Positions 1 to 11,139 are shown, counted from the first letter of the stretch. The stretch is DNA of 64,000 nt from Tubulanus polymorphus (GCF_964204645.1 NC_134027.1:13440485-13504484); one strand, 5' to 3'. Notes: generated by a model not told the origin, from the sequence alone. Program-made: numbers and translations.

Positions 1-287
1 CGATCAACGCGGTTCATTGTTAAACGATTCAACGATCCAATCTTGGTCGAAATTTCACGAAATAAATACATTCTGAAATCACCCGATCCAAAAGTTGCCG
101 GATTTTAGTTACTTCGCTGCCGGATTTTAGCGTGACGTAATTCTACTTCCGATTTCCCCATGAACTTCAAACCGGACGTACCCTGACGTCATTTTTTTCT
201 GACTTTGTCAGTAAGTCAGATTCGGTTAAAAAGACACTTTCTAGAATCCACATATACACGTTTATCAAAGGGACGTCGTCCGTCTAT
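1..287. other. Flanking sequence without recognised gene
   Basis: This stretch is of mixed base composition and less AT-rich than the Polinton that follows. I see no open frame, repeat or RNA gene in it. The sequence turns into a recognisable Polinton capsid gene at about position 288, without a terminal inverted repeat, so element A is truncated here. Confidence 0.5.
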
Positions 288-783
288 AATTTAGAAACAT
301 TAGCTCAAGAAATTAATAAAAGAGCACGCTCAAGAATGGGCGCATCTGCTGGATTTGGATTAAGACTGATTAAAAGTGATAGCTCTGATAAAGTAAGAAT
401 AAAATTAGGCAATTTCTAGTTAAAAAACCTTTAGCTAAAATTTTAGGAATAACTCCAGGTGTAAGCATACGTAATGCTGATGCTACACCAAATATAATGC
501 CTTTTACACACTTTTATATTTATTGCAATTTAATTGATCCTACAAAGACATTTGAAGCAACTAAAGACACAATTTGTAATTCTGGTTTATTTTATATTCT
601 ACCATTAAAAAATGTTAAAGAATTTGGAACACAAATAAATTATAATTTAGCCGAGTGCGATTTCAAACCATGCATTCCTCAACTTAATAATTTTAGATTA
701 GAAATTAGAAATCACAATGGATATTTGATTGATTTAAATAATTTTCCTGTAATCAATGAATTAGTTATAAGATGTAAAGAGTA
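288..783 (+). pseudogene. Penton-like minor capsid protein, 5' truncated
   Basis: This is homologous to the first capsid-block gene of B (22845-23606) and C (48392-49146). The N-terminal third is missing: homology starts at the YNLETLAQEIN region. A stop lies near 418, after which the frame resumes and runs to the conserved end IRNHNGYLIDLNNFPVI. The pattern (a short first half, a hydrophobic LGI segment, then a C-terminal half ending in an NG-loop and alternating hydrophobics) resembles single jelly-roll penton or minor capsid proteins of Polintons. That assignment is by pattern only. The next gene follows after about 17 bp. Confidence 0.6.
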
Positions 784-800
784 ATTGTTTTGATATATAA

Positions 801-1133
801 ATGAATATAACTGTTGGACCGAGTCTATGTTTTGGGTTATATTTTAAACATGGTAAAGAAATGAGAATTAAACTAAATGATGTAATTACTGATATCAAAA
901 GTAAGTCATTTAATAATGCATCAATGATTAATAAAGAAAATTATAATATAGAAAAAGTAATTGATTTAATTAAAACATCTTTAGAATATTATGAACTAAA
1001 TGCAGATGGAACAATCGATGATATTAAAAACATATTATCTAAAATATATGATAATCATAGAAGAAGTATTGAAATAAATGTTGAACTAATTATAACTAAG
1101 ATAACTAAATATTTTGAAGGTGATTTTTTTTAA
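801..1133 (+). CDS. Conserved Polinton protein of about 110 aa
   Basis: Open frame beginning MNITVGPSLCFG with homologues in the same place in B (23624) and C (49164). The start is supported by TATAAATG directly at the initiation codon and a T-rich tract behind the previous stop. The protein is charged and probably helical. It has no membrane segment and no motif I recognise. It is the second gene of the capsid block, so a virion role is possible but inferred from position only. Compared with B it ends early (DFF), a few residues short. Confidence 0.6.
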   Translation: MNITVGPSLCFGLYFKHGKEMRIKLNDVITDIKSKSFNNASMINKENYNIEKVIDLIKTSLEYYELNADGTIDDIKNILSKIYDNHRRSIEINVELIITKITKYFEGDFF

Positions 1134-1140
1134 TTAATAA

Positions 1141-1387
1141 ATGAGTGATAATAAGTGGATGATAAATGGATAATATAATGGAGCATTATTATCAGTTGGA
1201 ACTGTTTGGATATACAATGGTGTTAAAAAAAGTCTTTAAAATGGGAAGTGTTAATGTTGATAGATTTGATATAAATGATATCTTAAAATTAACATTAGCA
1301 GTTACTTTCTCTAATTTAACTATTGATTATTTAGAAAAACAAAAATATATTCCTCTTATAAAAATGCGTAATTTTTTTGTTAAATAA
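1141..1387 (+). pseudogene. Small Polinton membrane protein, frameshifted
   Basis: Homologue of the 73-residue gene of B at 23966. The true start is the ATG at 1141 (MSDNKW), which follows the TTAATAA sequence typical of this element. A small indel shifts the frame, so the longest open frame starts later at 1166. The shared C-terminal half reads KMGSVNVDRFDINDILKL. In A the stop that normally ends this gene is lost, and the frame runs on into the next 7-codon gene (MRNFFVK). Confidence 0.6.
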
Positions 1388-1810
1388 ATGGCATCTGCAA
1401 TTATAACTATTATAGGATCGGCAATAGTTAACGCTTTAGCATTTACTGGTGGTGGATATTTATTTAAGCATATTGATAAAAATAGTTAATTAGCAGAACA
1501 AAGAAGACATAACTTAGCATTAGAGAAATACAATAAAGCTGCAGAAGAATACAGAGAAAAGAGACAAAACTATATGGATTATATAAATAAAGAATTATAT
1601 AATCAAAAAATTACACATAGAGATTTTCAATCAGTTGATGATGCAATGAGTTTATATAACGCAGTAACAAATAAAGAAAAATTACATCAATACAAACCTA
1701 AATTATCAGATTATTATACCCCAAGTAGTAAACAGAAGAAATATGAAATAATATGGATTTTAGGTGGAACAGTTATTGTTATATTTGTAGCATATAAATT
1801 TACTAATTAA
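1388..1810 (+). pseudogene. Polinton membrane protein with YLF-helix-DFYTP architecture
   Basis: Homologue of B 24212 and C 49797. It has an N-terminal hydrophobic segment (GSAIVNALAFTGGGYLF), a charged helical middle with DFQSVDDAM, an SDYYTP motif and a C-terminal membrane segment (IIWILGGTVIVIFVAYKF). This arrangement is familiar from small membrane proteins of animal Polintons, including those of fish, but its function is not known to me. One internal stop at about 1487 (NS followed by TAA) breaks the frame. Confidence 0.65.
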
Positions 1811-1835
1811 TTATATATTATTTTTTGTCAAATAA

Positions 1836-2054
1836 ATGGATGATAAAATTGATAATATTGATATTATTTCTCATGATTTCAGTAAAACTAAATTAGAATT
1901 ATATTTTGAAAAACAAATATTAGAATTTGAAAATGATTTAAAAGTTAAAAAGAAAAAATATTTAAAATCTAAAATCATATATTATTTTATTATAAGTGGT
2001 TCAGTTACAATAAGTTCTGTAATAACATTTCTAGCAATAATGAATTTAATATAA
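1836..2054 (+). pseudogene. Two-helix membrane protein, 3' truncated
   Basis: The first 65 or so residues match B 24655 and C 50238: a charged N-terminus with KVKKKKYLKSK, then the first hydrophobic helix (ISGSVTISSVITFLAI). The sequence then switches to the middle of the next gene, so a deletion removed the second helix and tail of this protein together with the N-terminal half of the following one. Confidence 0.6.
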
Positions 2055-2715
2055 ATATTAATTCCGATTTTAGAGCGCATGGTAAATTACATGGCGTTGG
2101 TGAACAGTTTGAAATAAAAAGAATTGATTATATGCATATAGTTGGAGCTTATCATCATTATAAAATTGATAATATTAATGGATGGATTAATTTCATTTTA
2201 GAAAATAGTGAAGGATTTACAAAATCAGCTATACAAAGAATAAATCAATAAGAATTTATTTAATTTGTATTCTAGGTGCGTAAGTTGAAACAAGATCACC
2301 AATAGTTGGAAATGATAATACTTCATTTGATGCGCAGAAACAATTCAAAGATTTATTTGAAGATTCCATTCATAATGATTAAAATGGATCGATTCCAGAA
2401 AATATAGTCAGTTACCAAAATTATTTAGATAAATCTCACGTAAGATTAAATTATTGTATAGGACCCAATTTATTAATTATTTCTGATGATTTAATATTAA
2501 AGATGGGAAATATAATTGGTTATAATAATTTAATTAGAACTGCATTAATACATAATAAGTTTGGATTAAATAATATAAATAAAAAAATTATCACCGCTCC
2601 AAAATTAATGGAAGGTGAAAGAATTTAAAAACATATTCAAACAACAGATAATGCTAAATTAGCTATAACTTATATAGGAATTGTAATTGGAGGAATATTA
2701 TATTTTAAATTTTAA
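2055..2715 (+). pseudogene. Large conserved Polinton protein, C-terminal half only
   Basis: This matches the C-terminal half of B 25105-26496, including the INGWINFILENSEGFTKS segment, the GAYHHY-like region, the GPNLL stretch and the final single membrane helix (GIVIGGILYFKF). Several stops and frameshifts are present. The upstream half is deleted, apparently in the same event that truncated the preceding membrane protein gene. Confidence 0.6.
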
Positions 2716-2731
2716 TTTTTATAAAATATAA

Positions 2732-4194
2732 ATGGAAGTAGAAGGTGGAGAAGCTTATGAAATGGGAGAAATGGGAAATAATAATGATGGATTTATACCT
2801 GATGAACCACAACCTGATTTTAATGAAACTAATATTGATAACGATAATCAAACAGCATATAGTTCTAATTTAGCAGATAGTGGTTCTAAAGCCCCTTCAA
2901 CAGAGGAGTTTGATAAAAAAAACTAGATCGAGAATAAATGCTGAAAATGAAAATCCAGATTTAGTAAAACAAAATTTAGAAAATAATGAATTTATATATA
3001 ATTTCGAACCTATATTTGAAAATTCTGGATATAGTATAAATAATAAAGGTTCTAGACTTTTAGTACAAGAATTAAAATTTAGATGGTGAATATAATTATC
3101 ATTTGAAAGATGATAATTATATTAATATCATTTATAAAAATCAAGATAAAATATTAGCAGAGTCAACTTTGAGAAAATTAGACCCATCTAGAATTAAAAG
3201 AATAAGAAATAGTAATGAAATGGAAAATGTTACACAAGAAGAAATAAATCAAAATGAAAAATTATTTAAACGAAGAATTAAAAATTTTTATGAAATAATC
3301 AATAATAATTTAGAAACAGAAACAACCTCTGAACAGAATATAACTTCCAAAACTAGTAAACTTAAATAGAATAAAGTTCCAATTGAAAAGCTTTTACCGA
3401 AATGATTAATAGATGCAACAAATCAACAATTGGGAGATTTAAATATATTTTCTGATAAAGCAATTAGAGAAATTATTAGTATAAGAAATAAAGCTGATAA
3501 ATTTGCGCATGATAAAAGTATAAGAGATTTTAAAATTAGAACTTTAGAAAAAGAGATAGAACTGATAAAATTAAAGAAATAGAACAATTAAAATTAGATA
3601 GAGATAATAAAGTTATTGAAGAAATTGAATTTAAAAAAAAGAAATGTATATTTAGAAAAAGAAAAAGATGATTTAGATAATAACATAGAATTACAGAAAG
3701 TAGAAATTAAATTATTATCAAAATCATATGATTATAATATTAATGGATTAAAAGTTATTTTTAAAGATTTGTTGATAAAACCAAATTCTGAAATATCATT
3801 GAAAGAAAGAATAAAATTATTATTTAAATTAGAAGGTATAACAATTCTTTCAATTCTAACAGCTGTAACTATAATATTTACAACAATAGGTTTAGCTATT
3901 TCAAATTCATTAAAATCTACGCCTACTCCTTAAAAACCAGATAAACCACCAAATAATAATAATTCTATACAGGATAAAGTGAAAGATGGATAAAAAAAAT
4001 TAGCAAAATATTTATGGGAACTATCTAAAAAATCTGCTGCAGCTTTACCCGGAATTATTGCATCAATTGTTGGTTTTATATTGAAATCTGCAGGGAATAT
4101 TCTTAACTTTGCTGCTGAGCATATTATTTTATTTTTAATTACAGTTGTAAGTGCAATTATTTTTGGATTAGTAAATATGATTAAAAATAAATGA
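2732..4194 (+). pseudogene. Coiled-coil membrane protein, frameshifted
   Basis: Homologue of the intact 486-residue gene of B at 26513. It starts at TATAAATGG. An acidic N-terminus (MEVEGGEAYEMGEMG) is followed by a basic region, a long charged coiled coil, a hydrophobic helix (ILSILTAVTIIFTTIGLAIS), a proline and glycine-rich linker and a second hydrophobic region ending near the stop at 4194. At least five frame breaks occur (around 2920, 3090, 3370, 3560 and 3930). Proteins of this plan are common in animal Polintons and are probably membrane-active virion components, which is inference. Confidence 0.65.
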
Positions 4195-4216
4195 TTAATT
4201 TTTTTTTGTTAAATAA

Positions 4217-5456
4217 ATGAGTGGGAGTTATACAAATTCTTCTAAAAATTTTAGAATATCTAATGCAATTAAAGCAAAAAGATCTCACCATATAATTACT
4301 CATAATCCTTCTAATATTAATCCTGATGAAACTTTATATGTTAGAATCCCTCGATTAACAAAAAATACTTTTTATGTTCCAAATAGTATTTATTTGTCAG
4401 CTGATATAAAAGTAACTGGTCATGATAATAATCATGTTGTTGATAATGTTGGAAGATATTTGATTAAAAAATCAATTGTAACGATTGGAACAAATTTTTC
4501 ATTTTAAGATTATAATTTATTTAGGTATTATAAAGATTTATGGTTAACAAAAGAAAATAGAAATAATATGATATTTCAAGGCATCCAATCAGAAAACCAA
4601 AATAAATTTAGATATGAAGCTAATAATGCAGTAGTAACTAATGCTGAAGATAATTTAATAAAAAAGATTAATGGTAGTAAATATAAAATTCCATTAGACT
4701 TTGAATTGATAAATAATAATGCGACTTTATATAAATACGTTATAGAAGAAGATACTATATTTGAAATAACTTTTGCTCCTGTTAATGAAATTGTATTATC
4801 AAGCGTTGTTAAAGATATCGGTTATAAATTATCAAATATATCTTTAGAATATGACACACTAACTGATGAAAATATTGCGAGCATAATTAAAACTCAATAT
4901 CATCAAGGATTTTCATTATTATATGATTATATTGAAAAATTTAAAATTGTACCTATTAATGCAAATGATGAAATAATCAATGAGAATATTAACTTCCCAA
5001 GAAGATCTATTAAAGGCGTATTAATATTTTGTACAATTGCAACATATTCTAATGGCGTAATAAATGTTGATAATTATTATAATCCAGAAATATCAAAAGT
5101 AGAAATAACCGTCGAAGGTATAGCTAATAAAGTATTTTGCCAGGGAATGAGAATGATTGATCAATGGCCAGAAATTTAAAAAAAATTTATGATTGAAAAA
5201 ATGAAATCATCTGAAGTTAGTAATATAAACCAAATTGATTATACTGGTAATAAATATGCACTATGGTTAGATTTTAGAACCACTGAAGATAACTTATTAC
5301 GTGGTTCTGGGAAAAAAACTACAGAACACTAAAGATGGAATACAATTATTCATGAAAAAGAAAAAAGGAATCAAACATTTCAAAATGCACATTCATCTTA
5401 TATCTGACGCGCAATAAAACATTATAAATTCTCAATTACACAGTGTTATGTTTTAG
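4217..5456 (+). pseudogene. Major capsid protein (double jelly-roll type), frameshifted
   Basis: Homologue of the intact 415-residue capsid gene of B (27998-29245). It begins MSGSYTNSSKNFRISNAI after the motif TTTTTTTTTGTTAAATAAATG. The conserved N-terminal region includes NPSNINPDETLYVRIPR and FYVPNSIYLSADI. Frame breaks lie near 4505, 5180, 5240 and 5330. The length and the phrase 'NP..NP.ETLYV.IP' match Polinton hexon-like capsid proteins. It would build the virion shell. This copy cannot make a full protein. Confidence 0.7.
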
Positions 5457-5488
5457 AATTAAAATTTAAATAAAAAATGTTATAATAA

Positions 5489-6594
5489 ATGGAAGGTGGA
5501 ATATATGAAATACAAAGCCCAAGTGAAATGATATCAGATATATATTATATAATACCCTATGATGAATACAGTAAGTATTTTGGAGAATTCTTTAATCAAT
5601 TCAAATATAGAATAAGTAAAATAGAAAAGAATATTGAAACTAAAAAAGAAGATAATATTGAATCTAAAATAGAAGATAATATTGAATCTAAAATAGAAGA
5701 TAATGTTATACCTTCTACATCGAATAATGATAATTATAATACAAAGATTGAACCTGATATCAAAACCAAAAAGAGAAATGAAAAATATTGTGACGTATGT
5801 AAGAAATATATATCATATAAAAATTGGGCATCACATAAGAAATCAAAGAAACATGAAGAAAAAGAAAAGAATAATAATGATAATAATATATCTGATAATA
5901 ATATCATAGATATTGTTAATACAATTGAAACTAATGATACCATAGATAATATAACAGATAATGTTAATACATATGAAACTAATGATGATATTAAAACAGA
6001 TAATGAAACAATTGATGATTCTAAAAAACATTGTAATGTTTGTAATTTAGATATCTCTATAAGTATTTTTCTAAGCATAAAAAATCTCAGGCGCATATAG
6101 AAAATGAATGGGAGTTAGAAGAACATGAAAAAGAATTAGGTGAAATAGAAAGAAATAAAACGTGCCAATATTGTAAACTGAACCTGTTGATGAAAATACA
6201 TCTAATTAATGTTTATAAAAATGTGAGTATGATACCATTGTTAAATAACCCAAAGAAATATATCCAATAGTTTGATCCTAAAACTAAACAATATTATATA
6301 TTCTATAAGTTGTTATTTGATAAATTATTAGCTTATGCAGAAGATAATCCTAAACAAATATATAAATTATTATATTTTAGAAATATGGATTTAAGTTATC
6401 TAATGAAAAATTTTGGATATCATTTTGATTTCGATTTTGATGAATACTTTGAAAAATTAAGAAAAGAAGCTTAGATATATCCTTATTAAAAACTGATGCT
6501 TCAACTAAAATAAATAAATCTACCTAAGAATTATTATGAATTAGATATAAATAAAGATGATTTTATAAACTTATTAGAAACAAAATTAGAATAA
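5489..6594 (+). pseudogene. C2H2/U1-like zinc-finger protein
   Basis: The gene starts at AATAAATGG after an AT-rich gap. The N-terminus is acidic, with three near-identical repeats of KEDNIESKIEDN type (residues about 48-72). Two zinc fingers follow, one of C-x2-C-x12-H-x5-H type (CDVCKKYISYKNWASHKKSKKH) and another starting CNVC. A frameshift near 6058 breaks the second finger. A third C-x2-C pair (CQYC) is visible in the shifted frame, followed by a helical C-terminus that ends at 6594. It has no counterpart at this position in B or C. It may stand in for the zinc-finger gene that B and C carry on the reverse strand, but I cannot align the two. Confidence 0.55.
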
Positions 6595-6617
6595 TCATTA
6601 TAAAAATATTTATGATA

Positions 6618-6752
6618 TCTATGTACTAGACGTACGAGTAAGAATCCAAGAATCCAAGAAAGTAAGAAAGGTACGAGAGGTACGAGTAAGAATCCAAGAA
6701 TCCAAGAATTCTTACTTTCTTACTTTCTTACTCGTACGTCTAGTACATACAT
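6618..6752. repeat. Long inverted repeat (hairpin) between convergent genes
   Basis: The outer arms read GTACTAGACGTACGAGTAAG on the left and its reverse complement on the right near 6730-6750. The loop contains further repeats of AATCCAAGAA, AGTAAGAA and GGTACGAG. It lies between the ends of the forward zinc-finger gene (6594) and the reverse ATPase (7075). It could form a strong transcript hairpin and act as a bidirectional terminator, which is inference. Confidence 0.7.
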
Positions 6753-6883
6753 ATATAAATTAGTTAATCTAAGTATAGAAATAGTTATAATATAATCTAT
6801 TTTTAATTTTTATTAAGTGAAAACATATAATTTTTTTCATCTTTATATTTTTAATTATTATTTAACTAATTCATATACCCAAG

Positions 6884-6981
6884 TACTAGAGGTTCGAGTA
6901 AGAATCAAAGAATTCTTACTTTCTTACTTTCTTACTTTCTTGGCAAGAATCTTGGTTTCTTATTCGTACGTCTCGTACTTA
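6884..6981. repeat. Second copy of the hairpin repeat
   Basis: A diverged copy of the 6618-6752 repeat. The left arm is AGTACTAGAGGTTCGAGTAA and the right arm is TTATTCGTACGTCTCGTACT, with tandem TTACTTTC units in the loop. The mismatched arms suggest decay after duplication. Confidence 0.65.
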
Positions 6982-7074
6982 GATATATATAGTTATTTAA
7001 AAAAAGGGGTTTTAGGTATTAAGGTATCTAATACGTACCTAATATGTATCTAATACATAAATGCTTAAAGTAGC

Positions 7075-7316
7075 TTATTTTATAAGTTTATATTCATAGG
7101 GAAATTGAAGCCTCAGAAGTAATTTTGAACCTTTATTACTTTTTAATTTATTCTTATATTCATCATGTAATTCAGTAGGTATAATTTGATTTTCTGCCAA
7201 TGATTGTTGCATAGATTTTCTATCTTTATTGTAGAATTAAACTAAAAATCTTATATTCTCTCTAAAGTCTTTAACAATTGAACTATATTTTTGATTTAAA
7301 ACCCAAGTTGTTATCC
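7075..7316 (-). pseudogene. Packaging ATPase, C-terminal fragment
   Basis: Read on the reverse strand, this matches the end of the ATPase of C (54880-55124): TTWVLNQKYSSIVKD, an REN segment, LV.FYNKDRKSM and an LK-rich end. The Walker A and B regions are absent because the sequence is cut by the LINE piece at 7317. In Polintons this A32/FtsK-type ATPase pumps DNA into capsids. One in-frame stop is visible after FLV. Confidence 0.65.
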
Positions 7317-9143
7317 CAAAATGTCTCCCAGAGAAAAACGTTTACGGCATTTACTAAGCCCAGATGGGTTATCTTCCTGAGGTTGGACTATGCCGTCTAT
7401 ATGACTCCAGTATGCGCGACGCAGCCCTTTTTGTACTATTCTCTTCAATGCCTTGAATTTAGCTTGATGAGAGTGGTGGCCACTTTTTATGTATTTCTTG
7501 TGGATACGGTCCCTCTTCTTGATGAGCTTCTTTAGTTCTATAGTAGTAACCCACGGCAGTCCATCCTTTGGTTTTGTGACTTTGTGGGGGACATTTTCTT
7601 GCACGATTTCTATGACCTTGTCTCTAAAGAAGTTCCACATGTTGGTGGCAGTACATCCTCTCCGATACATCTCCTGAACCCTGGCACTTATGGATGTCGC
7701 ACTTTCTTTCATCCTGGCCCACTTCGCATGACGATATAGTGGGACCTTCCTTGGTTTCTGTTTCAGTTTGATTGGAGCATAACTCACCTCCAAGAACACT
7801 ATGTCATGCTCAGCAATTGCTGGCATTGGTTCAATGCGCATTACTTTAGATGGGTCATTGGTTACTATGAGGTCAAGTATGTTGTCTCCTCTTGTGGGAA
7901 ATTCAACCATTTGTTGTAGTCCATTATCATCTAACATGTCACTGAAAAAAATGTGGTGGTTGACATAAGGGGCGCCTGGTTTGATGATCTTGTTGCACCA
8001 ATCCCAGCTTGGTAGATTAAAATCCCCGCCAACCAGGAGCACACCATTACGAATGGAGCATACACGATCCATGATTGTCTTCAGCTCGTTATATCCGTGT
8101 TAGTTCGATGTTTTTGGGTTGTAGAGCGAACAGAGGTAGAGTGACTTCTGGCCAGCCATCTCAATTTTGCACCACACAATCTCGCAATCAGTTTGGAGTT
8201 CCACAACTGGAGAACGAATGTAGGTGTTACTTACTGCAATCAGGACGCCACCACCTTCCATGTTTCTGTCCTTCCTAAATAGTTTAAAGCCAGGTGGAAA
8301 GACTTCATTGTCCTTCATGGAGTCGTCAAGCCATGTTTCGGTCCCTATTATGATATCAGGTTTGCAGCTTTCTACCAGGTTTTGAAGATGGGGCCTCTTG
8401 TTTCTCAGGTTTTGGTAGTTGACGTTGAGAATTTTCAGTGGCTTAGCGAGAGATGGACTAGGCCAGTCAGAGCGTCGGTTAGTTGATGCGTGTGCTGGTT
8501 TCATGTGTTTGGGGGTCGACGAAAGCGATGTATCTGCGATCAATGAATCGTCGCGGTCTGTTAGCGCTTGAAATCTGTTGTGAGTGCTAAGGTTCAGGTT
8601 GAAGCATACACTCGAGTAGTGCATTCCGTCACAGATCAGGCAGTTCCAGGCCACTGCACTATCAATCAGGTCATCATACGATCTGGTATGGACTTCCTGG
8701 CAGTTAGCGTGATACCATTGGTTACATGTATCGCATACTATACCCCTGTCCTCCCAGGTTACAGGTTTTTCGCATGTTCCACATGGATATAGCGATGCCG
8801 ATGAGGGCTGATCGCTGATGACTACAGCAGGTCCTGGATTTGGGTTCACATCGTTAGACAGTAGCAATAACAGGAGTGAGATCCGTAGAAACATACCTGT
8901 TCTGCTGCGCGTCTTGTTAGGTGAGTGTTGTGATAGGAATTCAGACAGACTACTCTTCAGTGTAAGCAGAGATGCAGCTTTGAACAGCAATTTTGTAGAG
9001 GCTCTACATTGAACAATACTTGTATCATTCCCGGTGGTGTCAGCCCTGTACAGTAGCAGGCGACAGATGAAAAGATTGAGTAGAAAACACAGTCCTATCA
9101 GTATCAGCATCGTGGCAATGTTTTTATCGTCTTTTCTCATCAA
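7317..9143 (-). pseudogene. LINE ORF: 2A-like peptide, PHD finger, APE endonuclease
   Basis: The frame starts at 9143 (MMRKDD). Residues 12-31 form a hydrophobic segment. Residues 89-105 read as a leucine run followed by SNDVNPNPGP, which matches the 2A ribosome-skipping consensus D-V-x-x-N-P-G-P. A C4HC3 PHD finger follows (residues about 118-172: CGTC, CDTCNQWYHANC, WNCLIC). The AP-type endonuclease begins at LKILNVNYQNL with IGTETWLDDS. It continues after one in-frame TAA near 8098 with GGDFNLPSWDW, DLIVTND and the catalytic EHD motif. The frame ends at the truncation point after SKCRKRFSLGDILG. No reverse transcriptase is present. Confidence 0.8.
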
Positions 9144-9325
9144 CTACTAGTTAAGTTTCTCCCTTGAGTAATGGATTCTTATGCGAAACAGCCTTACCCA
9201 CATTTACAGTGACCGATAAAATACTTTTGGGACCCGAAAAGACTCCAAGATAGCAAAAATTTGTTGGAGTTATTTTGGAACAGCAGAGAAAACCAACATG
9301 TCCGCCGCGCGCATGCACCTCTCTA
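7317..9325 (-). mobile_element. CR1-like LINE piece, 3' truncated
   Basis: This non-LTR retrotransposon piece is more GC-rich than its surroundings. It has a 5' leader (9144-9325) and an open frame with a 2A-like peptide, a PHD finger and an APE endonuclease. It breaks off in the linker before the reverse transcriptase. TTGTTA occurs at both junctions (about 7309 and 9331) and may be the target duplication. The insertion lies exactly where integrase and ATPase fragments meet, so a Polinton deletion probably existed there first. Losing the 3' end is opposite to the usual 5' truncation of LINEs. Confidence 0.7.
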
Positions 9326-10219
9326 GGTTCTTGTTAATATTTCTTCATCTTTTAAATCTTCTATCTTATATACAAAAGGTTTAGTTAATATTATGTTTTT
9401 AATCTTAAATATTTCTTCAGTAAAATTTGGAGTATAAAATGTTTTTCGATATTTAGATATTCTAACATGTTGTCCTGGTTTAAATTTTGGTTCTCCGAAA
9501 TCATGCGTTACAAATGCTCCATATAAATTGTTCCAAACTATTTCTGAGTTTTCTAATTTTCTAGCTTGTATAGGTTTCATACCAATACTTGAATGTTAAG
9601 AATTATTATAACCTCAACTAAATCATCTAACACATCGATATATTTATATGTTTTATTAGCTGTAAAATATTTCAACATTCTAGTTTTCAATGTTTTATTA
9701 AATCTTTCGATGATAGATGCTTTATTATCTGAGTGTGTTGAAAAATACGCTACATAGTTATCAGATAATAGTTTTTTAAAATCTTTATTATAAGATTCCT
9801 TACCTTCATCAAATTGTATCTTGCCTGGAATAGCTTCTTTAAATATAAATTTAAAAGCATTTTTTTCTTCTATACCAGTTTTATTTTTGATTGGAATTGA
9901 CCATGCGTATCTACTGAATATATCTATAATATTCAATATCCAAAAATATCCTTTGTTGTATTCTTCTAAGTTCTTCATATCTATCAAATCTGCTTGCCAT
10001 TGTTGATCAATATATGAAACCATAACTTTTCTTGTTAAATAATTTTTATCCATTTTCTTATGGATTTGATATGTTGGTTGATTTTGTAAGCATAATCTTA
10101 AATCACTATATTTTATATTTTCTTTGTCAGATTTTATTTTATCCCCTAATTCTGAAACACTAGAATATGATACTCTCTGGGTTATAATATAAATCTCTTA
10201 AATATTGTTCTTTTTTCAT
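9326..10219 (-). pseudogene. Polinton integrase (rve family), truncated
   Basis: Retroviral-type integrase that would catalyse element insertion. The start ATG is at 10219 (MKKEQYLRDLYYNP, matching EQYLRNLYYNP of B and C). The catalytic core is visible: D in QADLIDM, D in QFDEGKE and E in SIIERFNK, followed by the C-terminal IVWNNLYGAF and a PKFKPGQHVRISKY barrel. The chromodomain found in C is missing because the gene is cut at about 9326. Frameshifts lie near 10160 and 9590. It follows 6 bp after the stop of the upstream membrane-protein gene. Confidence 0.8.
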
Positions 10220-10225
10220 CTTATT

Positions 10226-10582
10226 TTAATCCATTAATAATAATTTAGATTTAGTTTTGTGTATAATAGGTTTATAATCATCACTACTATCATCATTATC
10301 ATAATCATCATTATTATTAGATTTGGATTTATACTTATATTTATATATTACACCAGAGAATATAATAACTGTTACTAATCCAATTGTAATATATAATTAA
10401 TTATTACTTCCAGCATTAGAAGAATTGGATAAATTATTATTTGAACTAATATCAGGCGATTCATTTATATCAGTTAATTTCTTTTTTTTAGCTCTTTTCA
10501 ATTCTACAGATCTTTTACCTAATTCCCTTGCCCACTGTATTTGTTTTTCAGATCTAGGCTTTTTCTTAATATCATCACTCAT
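10226..10582 (-). pseudogene. Basic N-terminus/single membrane helix protein
   Basis: It begins MSDDIKKKPRSEKQIQWARELGKR, a basic motif shared with C (56007, KKKPRTQKQIEWSRQLG). A serine and asparagine-rich stretch, one in-frame stop (near 10397), a membrane helix (LYITIGLVTVIIFSGVIY) and an acidic tail ending at 10226 follow. The start overlaps the end of the upstream gene by 8 bp. The function is unknown; the basic and membrane layout would suit a DNA or capsid-tethering virion protein, which is speculation. Confidence 0.55.
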
Positions 10583-11139
10583 TTATTGTACTTAATTTTT
10601 GTTCTGATTCAATATTATCTGATTTATTTTTATCTTTAGATACTATAGGTTTAATGTTAGAAAATGTTATAAATCCAGTAGACATTACTGTCATTATTCC
10701 ACCTAATTGAAATGAAGCGTACCCAACCCATTTCTGTAATTCTGTCATAACTAAGTAGTCATTTTTTAAATCAGTATATAGTTTATTTTCGTCATTGATT
10801 GGTATTATCCTGTTACATAATTTAGAATAACATTTTATGATACCATCCGAAATAGAGTCATTTATTCTAGCTAATCTAGCTTCTTCAGATATTTTGAAAT
10901 GTTTGATTACTTTATCAGGTTTCATGGCATCTAGTTCTTGATAAGTTATAATTCTATTTAAGAATTCTTTAGATTTTCCGCTGGCAATTAGTAACTCAAG
11001 ATGGTGCTTACAATATCAGTAGTACTCGTAATCAATATCATTATCAACTTGAGCACAATCAGTTACAACTGTATCTTTATTATCTGTAATACCTAAATCT
11101 TCAATTGTCTCTTCAATATCAGTACTATTTCTTTGACAT
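10575..11139 (-). pseudogene. Conserved Polinton membrane protein, LDDLGI family
   Basis: Homologue of C 55461. Shared landmarks are EDLGIT near the N-terminus, YCKHHLELLIASGKSKEF, a YQELDAM segment, a conserved helix (ARLARINDSISD), MTELQKWVGYASFQLGG and a hydrophobic tail (MTVMSTGFITFSNI). The presumed start is ATATAAATG at 11139. A frameshift follows that ATG, and there is a stop near 11011, so the open part begins at 10925. Related proteins occur in cnidarian-type Polintons as far as I recall. The role is unknown. Confidence 0.6.

Noticed and set aside
5734-6096. Long reverse-strand frame opposite the zinc-finger gene of A
   Set aside because: It mirrors the repeated, AT-rich coding strand; no motif, and the forward frame has zinc fingers and a proper start motif.
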